From the NCBI GenBank assembly GCA_029203105.1, contig CP119318.1:2122501-2186500 (forward strand): 64,000 nucleotides of DNA, read 5' to 3'. The notes below the pieces were generated by a model. The model was given only the letters and a program-made list of their open reading frames with translations. It was not told the origin of the DNA and ran no database searches. Shown one piece after another: positions 1 to 8,026 of the stretch. Source of the stretch: Candidatus Kaistia colombiensis (GTDB lineage Bacteria; Pseudomonadota; Alphaproteobacteria; Rhizobiales; Kaistiaceae). A program made the position numbers and the translations under genes. Numbering within the stretch: the stretch's first letter is position 1; each line of letters begins with the position of its first letter.

Positions 1-214
1 TCTGCACGACGCGGTCATGGAAGCCGCGCCCGGCCTCGGTCAACGCGATCTGGCGGGTCGTGCGCTGCAACAGGCGCGTGCCAAGCCGATCCTCCAGACG
101 CTTCAGGCGCTTGGAGACGACGGCGGGAGACAGATCCAGCTCGCGCCCCGCCGCCGAAAGGCTTCCGGCGGTGACAACGCGGGCGAAGATCTCCATATCG
201 GATAGTGTGCTCAT
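1..214 (-). CDS. LysR-family transcriptional regulator (N-terminal part, cut by window edge)
   Basis: The first 71 residues of a LysR-type DNA-binding regulator; the rest lies beyond base 1. The visible part is the winged helix-turn-helix: it opens MSTLSDMEIFARVV, continues through a GSLSAAGRELDLSPAVVSKR helix-turn-helix, and runs into RLEDRLGTRLLQRTTR, all typical of the family. The ATG at 214 gives the usual short leader before the HTH. It is transcribed divergently from glcD across 126 bases, the arrangement in which LysR proteins usually control the neighbouring operon. Control of glycolate oxidation is therefore an inference from position only. Confidence 0.85.
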   Translation of the reverse strand, partial: MSTLSDMEIFARVVTAGSLSAAGRELDLSPAVVSKRLKRLEDRLGTRLLQRTTRQIALTEAGRGFHDRVVQ

Positions 215-262
215 TGCCTCTATGGTGGCAAAAAAACTGGGTCATTTTCAATCTAGAGGCAA
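214..262. promoter_or_regulatory. Inverted repeat in the LysR/glcD divergent region
   Basis: The 9-base arm TTGCCTCTA (214-222) recurs as its reverse complement TAGAGGCAA at 254-262, and a smaller TTGCC-N8-GGCAA dyad sits at 214-231. They lie between the divergent LysR and glcD starts, one overlapping the LysR start codon. This is a plausible LysR binding region, but it was found only by eye. Confidence 0.35.
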
Positions 263-340
263 GGATGATTGTTTTCTATCCCGGCTTGGGTACAAAACCG
301 TCCGCGCCTAGACTGGTTCTGAAGTGGGAGGGAGGATGCC

Positions 341-1774
341 ATGTCCGCGATTGAAATTCCGAAGCCGGATCCGCGCATCCTCGCGCGCCGGGGAGAAATC
401 CTCGCCGGCCTCGCCGCGCTGGTGCCGCCGACCTCGCTGATCACCGAGGAGGACGAGCGTCGCGCCTATGAGACCGACGCACTTACCGCCTATCGTCGCG
501 TGCCGCTCGCCGTCGTGCTGCCGGAAACCACCGAGCAGGTTTCCAAGGTGCTAACATTCCTGAACCGGGAAGGCGTCAAGGTCGTCGCCCGCGGCGCCGG
601 CACGTCGCTCGCCGGCGGTGCTATACCGAGCGAGGACGCGGTGGTGCTGGGCGTCTCCAAGATGAGCCGCATCCTCGACGTCGACACCGCCAACCGCACC
701 ATCCGCGTCGAGGCGGGCGTCACCAATCTCGGCGTTTCCGGCGCCGTGTCGCATCTCGGCTTTTTCTATGCGCCCGACCCGTCGAGCCAGTTGGCCTGCA
801 CCATCGCCGGCAACATCGCCATGAACTCCGGCGGCGCGCATTGCCTGAAATACGGTGTCACCACCAACAACGTGCTTGGCGTCAAGATGGTGCTGATCGA
901 TGGCACCATCGTCGAGATCGGCGGCGCGCATCTCGACGCGGCCGGCTATGACCTGCTCGGCCTGATCGTTGGTTCCGAGGGCCAGCTTGGCGTCGTCACC
1001 GAGGCGACCCTGCGCATTCTGCCCGTGGCCGAGGGCGCGCGCCCGATGCTGATGGGCTTCCAGTCGGCCGAGGATGCCGGCGCCTGCGTCGCCGCGATCA
1101 TCGCCTCCGGCATCATCCCGGTCGCGATCGAGTATATGGACCGGCCGGCGATCCAGGTCTGCGAGGCCTTCGCCCATGCCGGCTACCCGCTCGACGTCGA
1201 GGCGCTTCTGATCATCGAGGTCGAGGGCTCCGAGGCCGAGATCGAGGATCTGATCGGCAAGATCACCAGGATCGCCGCCGGCTACAACCCTTCCGGCCTG
1301 CGCATCTCGCAATCGGAAGCCGAGAGCGCCGCGATCTGGAAGGGGCGCAAGTCCGCCTTTGGCGCCATGGGCCGGCTTGCCGACTACATCTGCATGGACG
1401 GCACGATCCCGACTGGCCAGCTTTCCGCCGTCCTGACCGGCATCGCCGAAATCTGCGCCGGCTATGGCCTGCGCGTCTCCAACATCTTCCATGCCGGGGA
1501 CGGCAATCTGCATCCGCTGGTGCTCTTTAACGCCAATGATCCGGACGAGCAGTACAAGGCCGAGCGCTGCGGCGAGGACATCTTGAAGCTCTGCGTCGAC
1601 CTCGGCGGCTGCCTGACCGGCGAGCACGGCGTCGGCATCGAGAAGCGCGACCTGATGACCTACCAGTTCAACACGATCGATCTCGACCAGCAGATGCGGG
1701 TGAAGACCGCGCTCGACCCGCAGTGGCTGCTCAACCCGCACAAGGTGTTCCCGCTCGCGGGGCGCCCTGTCTGA
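341..1774 (+). CDS. glcD: Glycolate oxidase FAD-linked subunit GlcD
   Basis: Large flavoprotein subunit of glycolate dehydrogenase, which oxidises glycolate to glyoxylate and passes electrons through GlcF to the respiratory chain. At 477 residues it matches the family length. The N-terminal half is a PCMH-type FAD-binding domain with VVARGAGTSLAGG and the glycine-rich GYDLLGLIVGSEGQLGVVTE segment. The C-terminal FAD-oxidase domain has HAGDGNLHPL and the closing TGEHGVGIEKRDLM motif, and ends with the usual LNPHKVFP. The start at 341 follows GGGAGG. glcE begins 34 bases after the stop and has its own ribosome site, so the two are probably co-transcribed. The related D-lactate and D-2-hydroxyglutarate dehydrogenases share this fold; the glcE and glcF neighbours decide the call. 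Confidence 0.95.
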   Translation: MSAIEIPKPDPRILARRGEILAGLAALVPPTSLITEEDERRAYETDALTAYRRVPLAVVLPETTEQVSKVLTFLNREGVKVVARGAGTSLAGGAIPSEDAVVLGVSKMSRILDVDTANRTIRVEAGVTNLGVSGAVSHLGFFYAPDPSSQLACTIAGNIAMNSGGAHCLKYGVTTNNVLGVKMVLIDGTIVEIGGAHLDAAGYDLLGLIVGSEGQLGVVTEATLRILPVAEGARPMLMGFQSAEDAGACVAAIIASGIIPVAIEYMDRPAIQVCEAFAHAGYPLDVEALLIIEVEGSEAEIEDLIGKITRIAAGYNPSGLRISQSEAESAAIWKGRKSAFGAMGRLADYICMDGTIPTGQLSAVLTGIAEICAGYGLRVSNIFHAGDGNLHPLVLFNANDPDEQYKAERCGEDILKLCVDLGGCLTGEHGVGIEKRDLMTYQFNTIDLDQQMRVKTALDPQWLLNPHKVFPLAGRPV

Positions 1775-1808
1775 TGCCCGAAATGCCCTTCTTCCAGGAA
1801 GTCCGCCG

Positions 1809-2981
1809 ATGACATCGATCCTACTCCCCGACAACGAGGCCGAGATCGAGGCGATCGTGCATGAGGCGGCGCAGAGCGGCAGCGCGCTGGCCATTCACGG
1901 CGGCGGCACGCGCCCGATCGGCAGGCCGGTTCACGCCGAACGCACGCTGTCGACGCAGCTTTTGACGGGCATCACGCTGTATGAACCCTCGGAACTTGTG
2001 ATTTCGGCCCGTGCCGGCACGCCGCTCTCCGAGATCCAGGAAACGCTCGCCGCCAACCGGCAGCGCCTGCCCTTCGAGCCGATCGACTATCGCCATCTGC
2101 TCGGCAATCACGGCACGCCGACGATCGGCGGCATGACCGCCTCCAACAGCTCCGGCCCGCGCCGCATCCATTCGGGTTCGGCGCGTGACTCGCTGATCGG
2201 CGTGCGCGCCACCACCGGCCGCGGCGAGACGATCAAGTCCGGCGGCCGCGTCATGAAGAACGTGACCGGCTATGATTTCGTCAAGCTCTTGGCCGGATCG
2301 TGGGGCACGCTCGGCGTGCTGACCGAGGTTACCTACAAATTGCTGCCCGAGGCGGAGACCGAGCGGACGCTGCTGCTGACGGGGTTGTCGGCCGAGCGCG
2401 CCGTCGCGGCGATCACGGCTGCACTCGGCACCCCGTTCGAGGTGACGGGGGCGGCCCACCTGCCGGCAACGGATGGAATGCCGACGCGGACCGTGTTGCG
2501 GCTCGAGGGCTTCGACGCTTCGGTCGGCTACCGTACCGACCGGCTCGAGCAGGTTCTGAAGCCGTTCGGTAGCGTTGAAACGGTCGCCGCCGAGGCCTCG
2601 CGCGTGCTCTGGAAGAGCATCCGCGATGTCGAGGCGCTGGAGGTGCCGCGTGACGCGGCGATCTGGCGGATCTCCGTCCGGCCGACCGATGGTCCGAAGG
2701 TCGGCGAGCAGCTCGTGGCACAGCTTGGCAGCCGCGTGCTCTATGATTGGGCAGGCGGCCTGGTCTGGGCGAGCGCGCCGTCGGAGGGCGACGGTGGCGC
2801 ATCGGTCGTGCGCGGCGCCGTGGCGGCGGTTGGCGGACACGCCATGCTGGTGCGTGGATCGCCGGCCCTGCGCGCGAGCGTGCCGGTGTTCGAACCGGAA
2901 GCGCCTGGCGTCGCGGCGATGAGCCGCCTGATCAAGGCGACGTTCGATCCTGCCGGGGTGCTCAATCCGGGGAGGATGTGA
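1809..2981 (+). CDS. glcE: Glycolate oxidase FAD-binding subunit GlcE
   Basis: Second flavin-binding subunit of glycolate oxidase, related to the N-terminal half of GlcD but without the full C-terminal catalytic domain. The 390-residue product carries ALAIHGGGTRP near residue 30, the glycine-rich TIGGMTASNSSGPRR around residue 105, and GYDFVKLLAGSWGTLGVLTE around residue 155, all for FAD binding. It ends KATFDPAGVLNPGRM, as GlcE proteins do. The ATG at 1809 has AGGAAG seven bases upstream. It is somewhat longer than the E. coli protein (about 350). GlcF follows only after a reverse-strand gene at 3051-3386, an unusual interruption. Confidence 0.93.
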   Translation: MTSILLPDNEAEIEAIVHEAAQSGSALAIHGGGTRPIGRPVHAERTLSTQLLTGITLYEPSELVISARAGTPLSEIQETLAANRQRLPFEPIDYRHLLGNHGTPTIGGMTASNSSGPRRIHSGSARDSLIGVRATTGRGETIKSGGRVMKNVTGYDFVKLLAGSWGTLGVLTEVTYKLLPEAETERTLLLTGLSAERAVAAITAALGTPFEVTGAAHLPATDGMPTRTVLRLEGFDASVGYRTDRLEQVLKPFGSVETVAAEASRVLWKSIRDVEALEVPRDAAIWRISVRPTDGPKVGEQLVAQLGSRVLYDWAGGLVWASAPSEGDGGASVVRGAVAAVGGHAMLVRGSPALRASVPVFEPEAPGVAAMSRLIKATFDPAGVLNPGRM

Positions 2982-3050
2982 GCCATGTGGCAGGTCGGGA
3001 CAGTGTCGGGATGGCCGCCGGCGCTTCGCAGCGCCGGGGCCGGTGTAGCG

Positions 3051-3386
3051 CTATTCAGTAAAGCGCACGACGCCGACTTCGCAGACATCGATGCCTTCTT
3101 CGACCACTTCGCTACTGTCGACGAAGACGCCCTTGAAGTCGAATTTGCAGTAGCCGCTGCCGTCATCCATGTTGATCGTGACGGAACCGCCGGCGGGAAC
3201 AACGTCGTCGCCGAGGATATCTTCTTCCCAATCCTTGGAGCCGACGTTCGAGGCGTAGAACTCGTTCAGGTCGGAACCCGTCTCATTGATGATCTTCACC
3301 TTGCGGTTCTCGGCGCTGGCAGTTCCAGCGAGAACCAGCGACGCGAAGAAGGCCGCTCCCACGGCGGTCCACAGACGATGCTGCAT
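3051..3386 (-). CDS. Small secreted protein of unknown function
   Basis: A 111-residue protein with a clear signal peptide (MQHRLWTAVGAAFFASLVLAG then TASAEN, cleaved near residue 25). The mature part starts RKVKIINETGSDLNEFYASN and contains two cysteines (in GSGYCKFDF and IDVCEVG) that could form a periplasmic disulfide. The start at 3386 is preferred because AAGGGAA precedes it and the signal peptide begins there; an upstream in-frame ATG at 3461 would bury it. Similar rhizobial proteins are sometimes labelled argininosuccinate lyase, which cannot be right at this size. It lies antisense between glcE and glcF: it converges with glcE (69 bases) and diverges from glcF (120 bases). Function unknown. 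Confidence 0.8.
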   Translation of the reverse strand: MQHRLWTAVGAAFFASLVLAGTASAENRKVKIINETGSDLNEFYASNVGSKDWEEDILGDDVVPAGGSVTINMDDGSGYCKFDFKGVFVDSSEVVEEGIDVCEVGVVRFTE

Positions 3387-3506
3387 AGCTATTCCCTTGA
3401 GTGCGCTGAAGAAATTTCGCGCGCCTCGCCAATGCCAGATGCCCCTGGGTCGCGCAAGCACGATTGTGCGCCTATCTCAACCCCGCCCGCGCCGGCAGAG
3501 TGATCC

Positions 3507-4805
3507 ATGCAAACCTCCTTTACCCTTGCCCAGCTTGCCGACCCGGATGTCCGTGAATCCGAGAAGATCCTGCGCACCTGCGTGCATTGCGGTTTCTGTA
3601 CGGCGACATGCCCGACCTATGTGCTGCTCGGCGACGAACTCGACAGCCCCCGCGGTCGCATCTACCTGATCAAGGACATGCTGGAAGGCGGCAAGCCGGC
3701 GAACGAGCAGGTCGTGAAACATGTCGATCGCTGCCTGTCCTGTCTCTCCTGCATGTCCACTTGCCCGTCCGGCGTGAACTACATGCATCTCGTCGATCAT
3801 GCCCGCGCGCATATCGAGGAGACCTATGATCGTCCGATCGCCGACAAGGTGATCCGTGCGACGATCGCCGCCGTGCTGCCGCATCGCAGCCGCTTCCGCC
3901 TGGCGTTGGTCGGTGCTGCATTGGCGCGGCCCTTCGCCGGTCCGATCGGCAGGGTGCCGGGCTTCAAGCGGATCAGCGCCATGCTGAAGCTGGCGCCGCG
4001 TTTCCCGCATGGTCGCACGGCCTCCGAAGGGCCGGGCACGTTCCCGACCACGGCCGAGAAGCGCGGCCGCGTCGCGCTGCTGTCGGGCTGCGTCCAGCCG
4101 GTGCTCGATCCCGGCATCAACGAGGCGACGATCCGCCTTTTGAACCGCGTCGGCGTCGAGGTGGTGATCGCCAAGGGCGAGACCTGCTGCGGATCGCTGG
4201 CGCATCACATGGGCAAGACCGATCAGGCGCATGAAACGGCGAAACGGACGATCGATGCCTGGATCGCCGAGATGGACGGCGAGGGCCTCGACGCCATCAT
4301 CATCACGGCGTCGGGCTGCGGTACGACGATCAAGGACTACGGCTTCATGTTCCGCGAGGATGCCGCCTATGCCGAGAAGGCGAAGCGCGTTTCGGCTATC
4401 GCCAAGGATATCACCGAATATTTGGAAAGCCTGAAGCTGGCGTCGGTCGCGGCACCCGAGGCGCTCACCGTGGCCTATCACTCCGCCTGCTCGATGCAGC
4501 ATGGCCAGCAGATCAAGACCACGCCGAAGACGCTGCTTTCGAAGGCGGGCTTCACCGTCCGCGACGTGCCGGAGGGGCATCTTTGTTGTGGCTCGGCCGG
4601 CACCTACAACATGCTTCAGCCGGAGTTGTCGCAGCAGCTGAAGGCGCGAAAACTCGGCAACATCGCCAAGGTCGCGCCGGATGTGGTCGCCACCGGCAAT
4701 ATCGGCTGCATCACCCAGCTCTCCGGCGGGGTGCCGGTGGTCCATACGATCGAACTGCTGGACTGGGCCTATGGCGGCCCGAAGCCGGCGGGCCTTGCCG
4801 GCTGA
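3507..4805 (+). CDS. glcF: Glycolate oxidase iron-sulfur subunit GlcF
   Basis: Electron-transfer subunit of glycolate oxidase, 432 residues. Two ferredoxin-type 4Fe-4S motifs lie near the N-terminus (CVHCGFCTATCP and CLSCLSCMSTCP). Two CCG domains follow, with CCGSLAHHMGK and LCCGSAGTYNMLQP, the cysteine-rich modules of GlcF, GlpC and heterodisulfide-reductase-like proteins. It completes the GlcDEF set. Because the gene at 3051-3386 is antisense and its promoter must lie in the 120-base gap before glcF, glcF may have its own promoter as well as readthrough from glcDE. A run of ten G lies 13 bases after the stop. Confidence 0.95.
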   Translation: MQTSFTLAQLADPDVRESEKILRTCVHCGFCTATCPTYVLLGDELDSPRGRIYLIKDMLEGGKPANEQVVKHVDRCLSCLSCMSTCPSGVNYMHLVDHARAHIEETYDRPIADKVIRATIAAVLPHRSRFRLALVGAALARPFAGPIGRVPGFKRISAMLKLAPRFPHGRTASEGPGTFPTTAEKRGRVALLSGCVQPVLDPGINEATIRLLNRVGVEVVIAKGETCCGSLAHHMGKTDQAHETAKRTIDAWIAEMDGEGLDAIIITASGCGTTIKDYGFMFREDAAYAEKAKRVSAIAKDITEYLESLKLASVAAPEALTVAYHSACSMQHGQQIKTTPKTLLSKAGFTVRDVPEGHLCCGSAGTYNMLQPELSQQLKARKLGNIAKVAPDVVATGNIGCITQLSGGVPVVHTIELLDWAYGGPKPAGLAG

Positions 4806-4817
4806 GTGCCGCCTGCC

Positions 4818-4827
4818 GGGGGGGGGG
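4818..4827. repeat. Homopolymeric G10 tract
   Basis: Ten consecutive G residues between the convergent ends of glcF and the DUF1488 gene. It is outside both coding regions, so length variation would not change a protein. Homopolymers of this length are prone to slippage and to sequencing error. Confidence 0.7.
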
Positions 4828-4831
4828 CTTT

Positions 4832-5095
4832 TCAGAGGTCGTCGGCCGTCAGCAGATAGGATCCGTGCGCGTGGCGGGAATAGACCCGCTCCGCCGCGCG
4901 TTCGATCCGCGCCCGGTTGGCGTCGAAGGCCTGCAGCGCCGCCGCTTCGTCCAGCCCCCCGCCCGGGTCGATTTGAGCGAGCGCATCGGGCTCGAGATAG
5001 AACGACACCTCCATCGCACTATCGTGGCCCCAGAACTGGATCCGGTGGTGGGACTGGCTGTAACTGCGGCTTTGGTTCGGGAATTGCAGGCGCAT
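4832..5095 (-). CDS. DUF1488 family protein
   Basis: An 87-residue protein starting MRLQFPNQSRSY and continuing HHRIQFWGHDSAMEVSFYLE, the hallmark opening of DUF1488, a small family common in Alphaproteobacteria with no established role. It ends with the usual GSYLLTADDL. The ATG at 5095 is chosen because the family begins at this point; the open frame extends upstream to 5296, but that extension shows no resemblance to the family. It converges with glcF and lies between it and the TMEM175 gene, with no sign of shared function. Confidence 0.8.
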   Translation of the reverse strand: MRLQFPNQSRSYSQSHHRIQFWGHDSAMEVSFYLEPDALAQIDPGGGLDEAAALQAFDANRARIERAAERVYSRHAHGSYLLTADDL

Positions 5096-5178
5096 GATGC
5101 AATCATACGCCCAACCTCTCGCGTTGGCTGCAAATACCCTGGCCTCGCGATCCAATCTATTTGGCCGAATGGCATCGG

Positions 5179-5787
5179 CTATTCCCGCTCCGGCAGGTCT
5201 TTGCCAGGATGGGGGGATAGCAACACGCGCTCGACGCGGCGGTCCGGCACCAGCCAGATCAGCGCCACCCCGACATAGCAGGCGATGGCGATCCACGGGC
5301 TGACAAAGGCGAGCGCGATCGCCGCGGCGTAGATGACCACGGAGATCTTGCCCTTCCGGTCATTGCCGAAGGCGACGGCGATGGTCGATTCCGTACCTTC
5401 GAGCCGGATCAGCGAGCGGGCGAGGATGTAGTAGGCGACGCCCGACATCATCAGCACGAAGCCATAGACGGCGACTGGCACGGCTTCGATGTGGTTCTCG
5501 CCCATCCATGCCGTGGTGAAGGGCATCAGCGACAGCCAGAACAGCAGATGCAGATTGGCCCACAGGACGCTGCCGCGCACATGCCGCACCGCGTGGAACA
5601 TATGGTGGTGGTTGTTCCAGTAGATGCCGATCATGATGAAGCTCAGGACATAGCTGAGAAACACCGGCACGAGCGGCAGCAACGTATGAATGTCGGCTTG
5701 ATGCGGAACCTTCAGTTCCAGCACCATGATGGTGATGATGATGGCGATGACGCCGTCGCTGAACGCTTCGATTCGGCTCTTGTTCAT
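5179..5787 (-). CDS. TMEM175-type (DUF1211) membrane channel protein
   Basis: A 202-residue integral membrane protein. It begins NKSRIEAFSDGVIAIIITIM, containing the RxxxFSDGV motif that defines the TMEM175/DUF1211 family, whose characterised members are potassium-selective channels. About six hydrophobic segments follow, including a His-rich loop (NNHHHMFHAVRH) between the second and third. Bacterial members carry one such repeat per chain and assemble as tetramers, which fits this length. Selectivity cannot be judged from sequence alone. Confidence 0.83.
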   Translation of the reverse strand: MNKSRIEAFSDGVIAIIITIMVLELKVPHQADIHTLLPLVPVFLSYVLSFIMIGIYWNNHHHMFHAVRHVRGSVLWANLHLLFWLSLMPFTTAWMGENHIEAVPVAVYGFVLMMSGVAYYILARSLIRLEGTESTIAVAFGNDRKGKISVVIYAAAIALAFVSPWIAIACYVGVALIWLVPDRRVERVLLSPHPGKDLPERE

Positions 5788-5871
5788 GCCCGTCGCTCCG
5801 CCGCCAATTCCGTATCACGCTAGTCCCTTGCGCTGCGGCGCTCCATCCTGCGATGAGCAGGGACATGCCGT

Positions 5872-6855
5872 TTATCCATCGTGCCAGCGGCGCGGCTTCA
5901 TCGAGCGGACGCCGGTCGGCGTGTCGCCGAAGCGGCGACGGAAGCTGCGGTTGAAATGCGATAGGTCGGTGAAACCCGCCTCGCTGGCGATGTCGATGAT
6001 CTTCAATTGGCTCGTTGCCGGGTCGCGCAGGCGCCGCAGTACCATGCCAAGGCGGCTGTTCAGCACATGCTGGGCGAAGGTCTGGCCGGTTTCCTCGAGC
6101 AGGGTGTGCACATAGCGCGGCGTGACGCCGAGGCGGGCCGCCACGCGGGCAGCGCTAAGTTTCGGATCGCGGCTCTGGGTCGCGATGGTTCGTAGAATCT
6201 CTGCCCGTCGAGCGGCGCGGACCCCGCCGACCTCGGCCTGTTCGCGTGCCTCACCGCTGGCGCCGAGCGAGACGGCGATCAGGTCGATCAGATGCTCGCC
6301 GAACACTTTGGCCGTGGTGCCGCCGATCGCCGTGTCGTCGCTGAACAGTCCTTCGAGGTAGCGCGTGAGCAGGCGGAGTGCCAGGCCGTGGTCGCCGAGC
6401 GGCGCGCCGGCGAACCGGTCAAGGCGCGGCATCAGCGCCGCAATGTTGGCGCGCGAGGTGCGCACGGCCCAGTAGCGCGTCGCCGTCTCCATCCGGATCC
6501 CGCCGCTCTGCGAGCTATCGCAGAGAATGCCTTCACCGGGTGCGATCTGGCGCTGTTCGCCCTGCGCCGCCATCATCCGGCCTTCGACGCAGAGGAAAGC
6601 GAACAGCGCGTCGCTGCCGTCGCGCACCAGGCTCGGGGTGCGGAGATAGCTCGCAGCCGAGGTCGAGATGATGGCGATGTCGGCGGGGCCGGCATGGCAG
6701 ATGTCGATCCGGCCTTCGAACGGGTCATCGTCATGCCGGACGATGTCGAGCGCCACGGCGCGCCGGACGATCTCTTCGCAGAAGATCGGGAATCGCTCGT
6801 GATGGGGCAGGGCATGCGTGCTGAACTGCATGCGTCCGGGATGGGGCTGGATCAT
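5872..6855 (-). CDS. AraC-family transcriptional regulator
   Basis: The C-terminal ~100 residues are an AraC/XylS double helix-turn-helix: LSAARVAARLGVTPRYVHTL is the first HTH and IDIASEAGFTDLSHFNRSFR the second, followed by RRFGDTPTGVR. The N-terminal ~200 residues resemble the AraC-binding-like sensing domain of ligand-responsive members. Start choice is uncertain: the frame is open to an ATG at 6915, but residues before 6855 are low-complexity Arg/Pro; the ATG at 6831 is another option. None has a strong ribosome site. Neighbours do not reveal the target or ligand. Confidence 0.85.
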   Translation of the reverse strand: MIQPHPGRMQFSTHALPHHERFPIFCEEIVRRAVALDIVRHDDDPFEGRIDICHAGPADIAIISTSAASYLRTPSLVRDGSDALFAFLCVEGRMMAAQGEQRQIAPGEGILCDSSQSGGIRMETATRYWAVRTSRANIAALMPRLDRFAGAPLGDHGLALRLLTRYLEGLFSDDTAIGGTTAKVFGEHLIDLIAVSLGASGEAREQAEVGGVRAARRAEILRTIATQSRDPKLSAARVAARLGVTPRYVHTLLEETGQTFAQHVLNSRLGMVLRRLRDPATSQLKIIDIASEAGFTDLSHFNRSFRRRFGDTPTGVRSMKPRRWHDG

Positions 6856-7005
6856 GCCGGTCGGTCTCGTTGGAGCGGTTGGGCGGAGGCGGAAGCTAGC
6901 ACGCCGCTGCGGCATGTGGGGTGACTTTCGTCACAGGCCGGATTGCCCACGGGCGATCGACGCGTCCCTCTTGCCTGGCCGCCAAGCCGTGATAGGGTCC
7001 GCTCG

Positions 7006-7112
7006 TCTCATCGGGGTGCCCTGATCCATCGGATTTTCCGGCGGATCCTGGCTGAGAGGTCTTCGGACTAACCCGCGAACCTGATCCGGATCATGCCGGC
7101 GGAGGGATTGAG
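7006..7112 (+). promoter_or_regulatory. TPP riboswitch (THI box) upstream of thiM
   Basis: The conserved blocks of the thiamine pyrophosphate riboswitch appear in order: GGGGTGCC (7013-7020), GGCTGAGAGG (7050-7059), ACCCGCGAACCTGATCCGGA (7071-7090), ATGCCGGC and GGAGGGA (7093-7107). The core CTGAGA pyrimidine pocket and the CCTGATC..GGATCATGCCGGC pyrophosphate side are intact. The start codon of thiM is about 78 bases downstream. High TPP should repress thiM-thiE, by termination or by hiding the ribosome site; which of the two I cannot tell by eye. Confidence 0.95.
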
Positions 7113-7189
7113 CCAAGCGCCTGGATGCTTCAGCACCTGGATGACCTTGCCATCGTTCCGTCCTGCGTCACAGCAAAGGACGTCTACCT

Positions 7190-8026
7190 GTGTCTTCCCT
7201 CCCCATCCGCAATCTGACCCTCGCCGACGCCGCCAGCGCGTTCGACGCCATGCGCGCCGCCCGCCCGCTCGTCCAGAACATCACCAACTACGTCGCCATG
7301 ACAATCTCGGCCAATGTGCTGCTGGCTGTCGGCGCCTCGCCGGCGATGGTGCATGCGGTCGAGGAAGTCGACGAATTCGTCGCCATCTCCAGCGCGCTGG
7401 TGATCAATGTCGGCACGTTGTCGCCGCAGTGGATCGAGGGCATGCGCCGCGCCGCGAAGCAGGCGGTGGCGCTCGGCAAGCCGTGGGTCCTCGATCCGGT
7501 CGGCTGCGGCGCGACGAAGTTCCGCACCGATTTTGCCGTCGAGATGAGCCGGGCCGGCCCGGCGATCATCCGCGGCAATGCCAGCGAGATCATGAGCCTG
7601 GCGGGGGCTGCTGGGGCAGGAGGCAAGGGCGTCGATTCGACCGCCTCGTCCGACGCGGCGCTCGAGGCCGGCAAGGCGTTGGCGCTTGCCAGCGGCGCCG
7701 TCGTGGCGATCACCGGCGAGACCGACTACGTCACTGACGGCAGGAACGTCGTCGCGATCACCGGCGGCAGCCCGCTGATGCCGCTTTCGACGGCGCTCGG
7801 CTGCGCGCTCTCGGCCACCGTCGCCGCCTTCACCGCCGTGCGTCCGCCCTTCGAGGCCGCCGTGGCCGCGCTTGCCGTCTATGGCGCGGCCGGCGCCGCC
7901 GCCGCGACCCGCGTGACCGGGCCGGGGCATCTTCCCGCCGAACTCTGCGACGCGCTCTACGTCGCCGATGCCGGCATGCTCGAGCGCTATGCCACGATCC
8001 AGACCGTTGAAGAGGTGAATGTCTGA
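7190..8026 (+). CDS. thiM: Hydroxyethylthiazole kinase ThiM
   Basis: Phosphorylates 4-methyl-5-(2-hydroxyethyl)thiazole in thiamine salvage. The 278-residue protein shows QNITNYVAMTISANVLLAVG near residue 30, the DPVGCGATKFRT segment of the ribokinase-like fold, the NASEIMSLAG loop and the catalytic-site GCALSATVAAF around residue 200. Translation most likely begins at GTG 7190, with AAAGGA upstream. The stop overlaps the thiE start by one base (TGATG), so the two are translationally coupled under the upstream TPP riboswitch. Confidence 0.95.
   Translation: MSSLPIRNLTLADAASAFDAMRAARPLVQNITNYVAMTISANVLLAVGASPAMVHAVEEVDEFVAISSALVINVGTLSPQWIEGMRRAAKQAVALGKPWVLDPVGCGATKFRTDFAVEMSRAGPAIIRGNASEIMSLAGAAGAGGKGVDSTASSDAALEAGKALALASGAVVAITGETDYVTDGRNVVAITGGSPLMPLSTALGCALSATVAAFTAVRPPFEAAVAALAVYGAAGAAAATRVTGPGHLPAELCDALYVADAGMLERYATIQTVEEVNV

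Noticed and set aside
551..1894. Long open frame antisense to glcD
   Set aside because: Its product is Arg/Ala/Asp-rich without a domain, and it mirrors a clearly conserved glcD; high GC keeps the reverse frame open.
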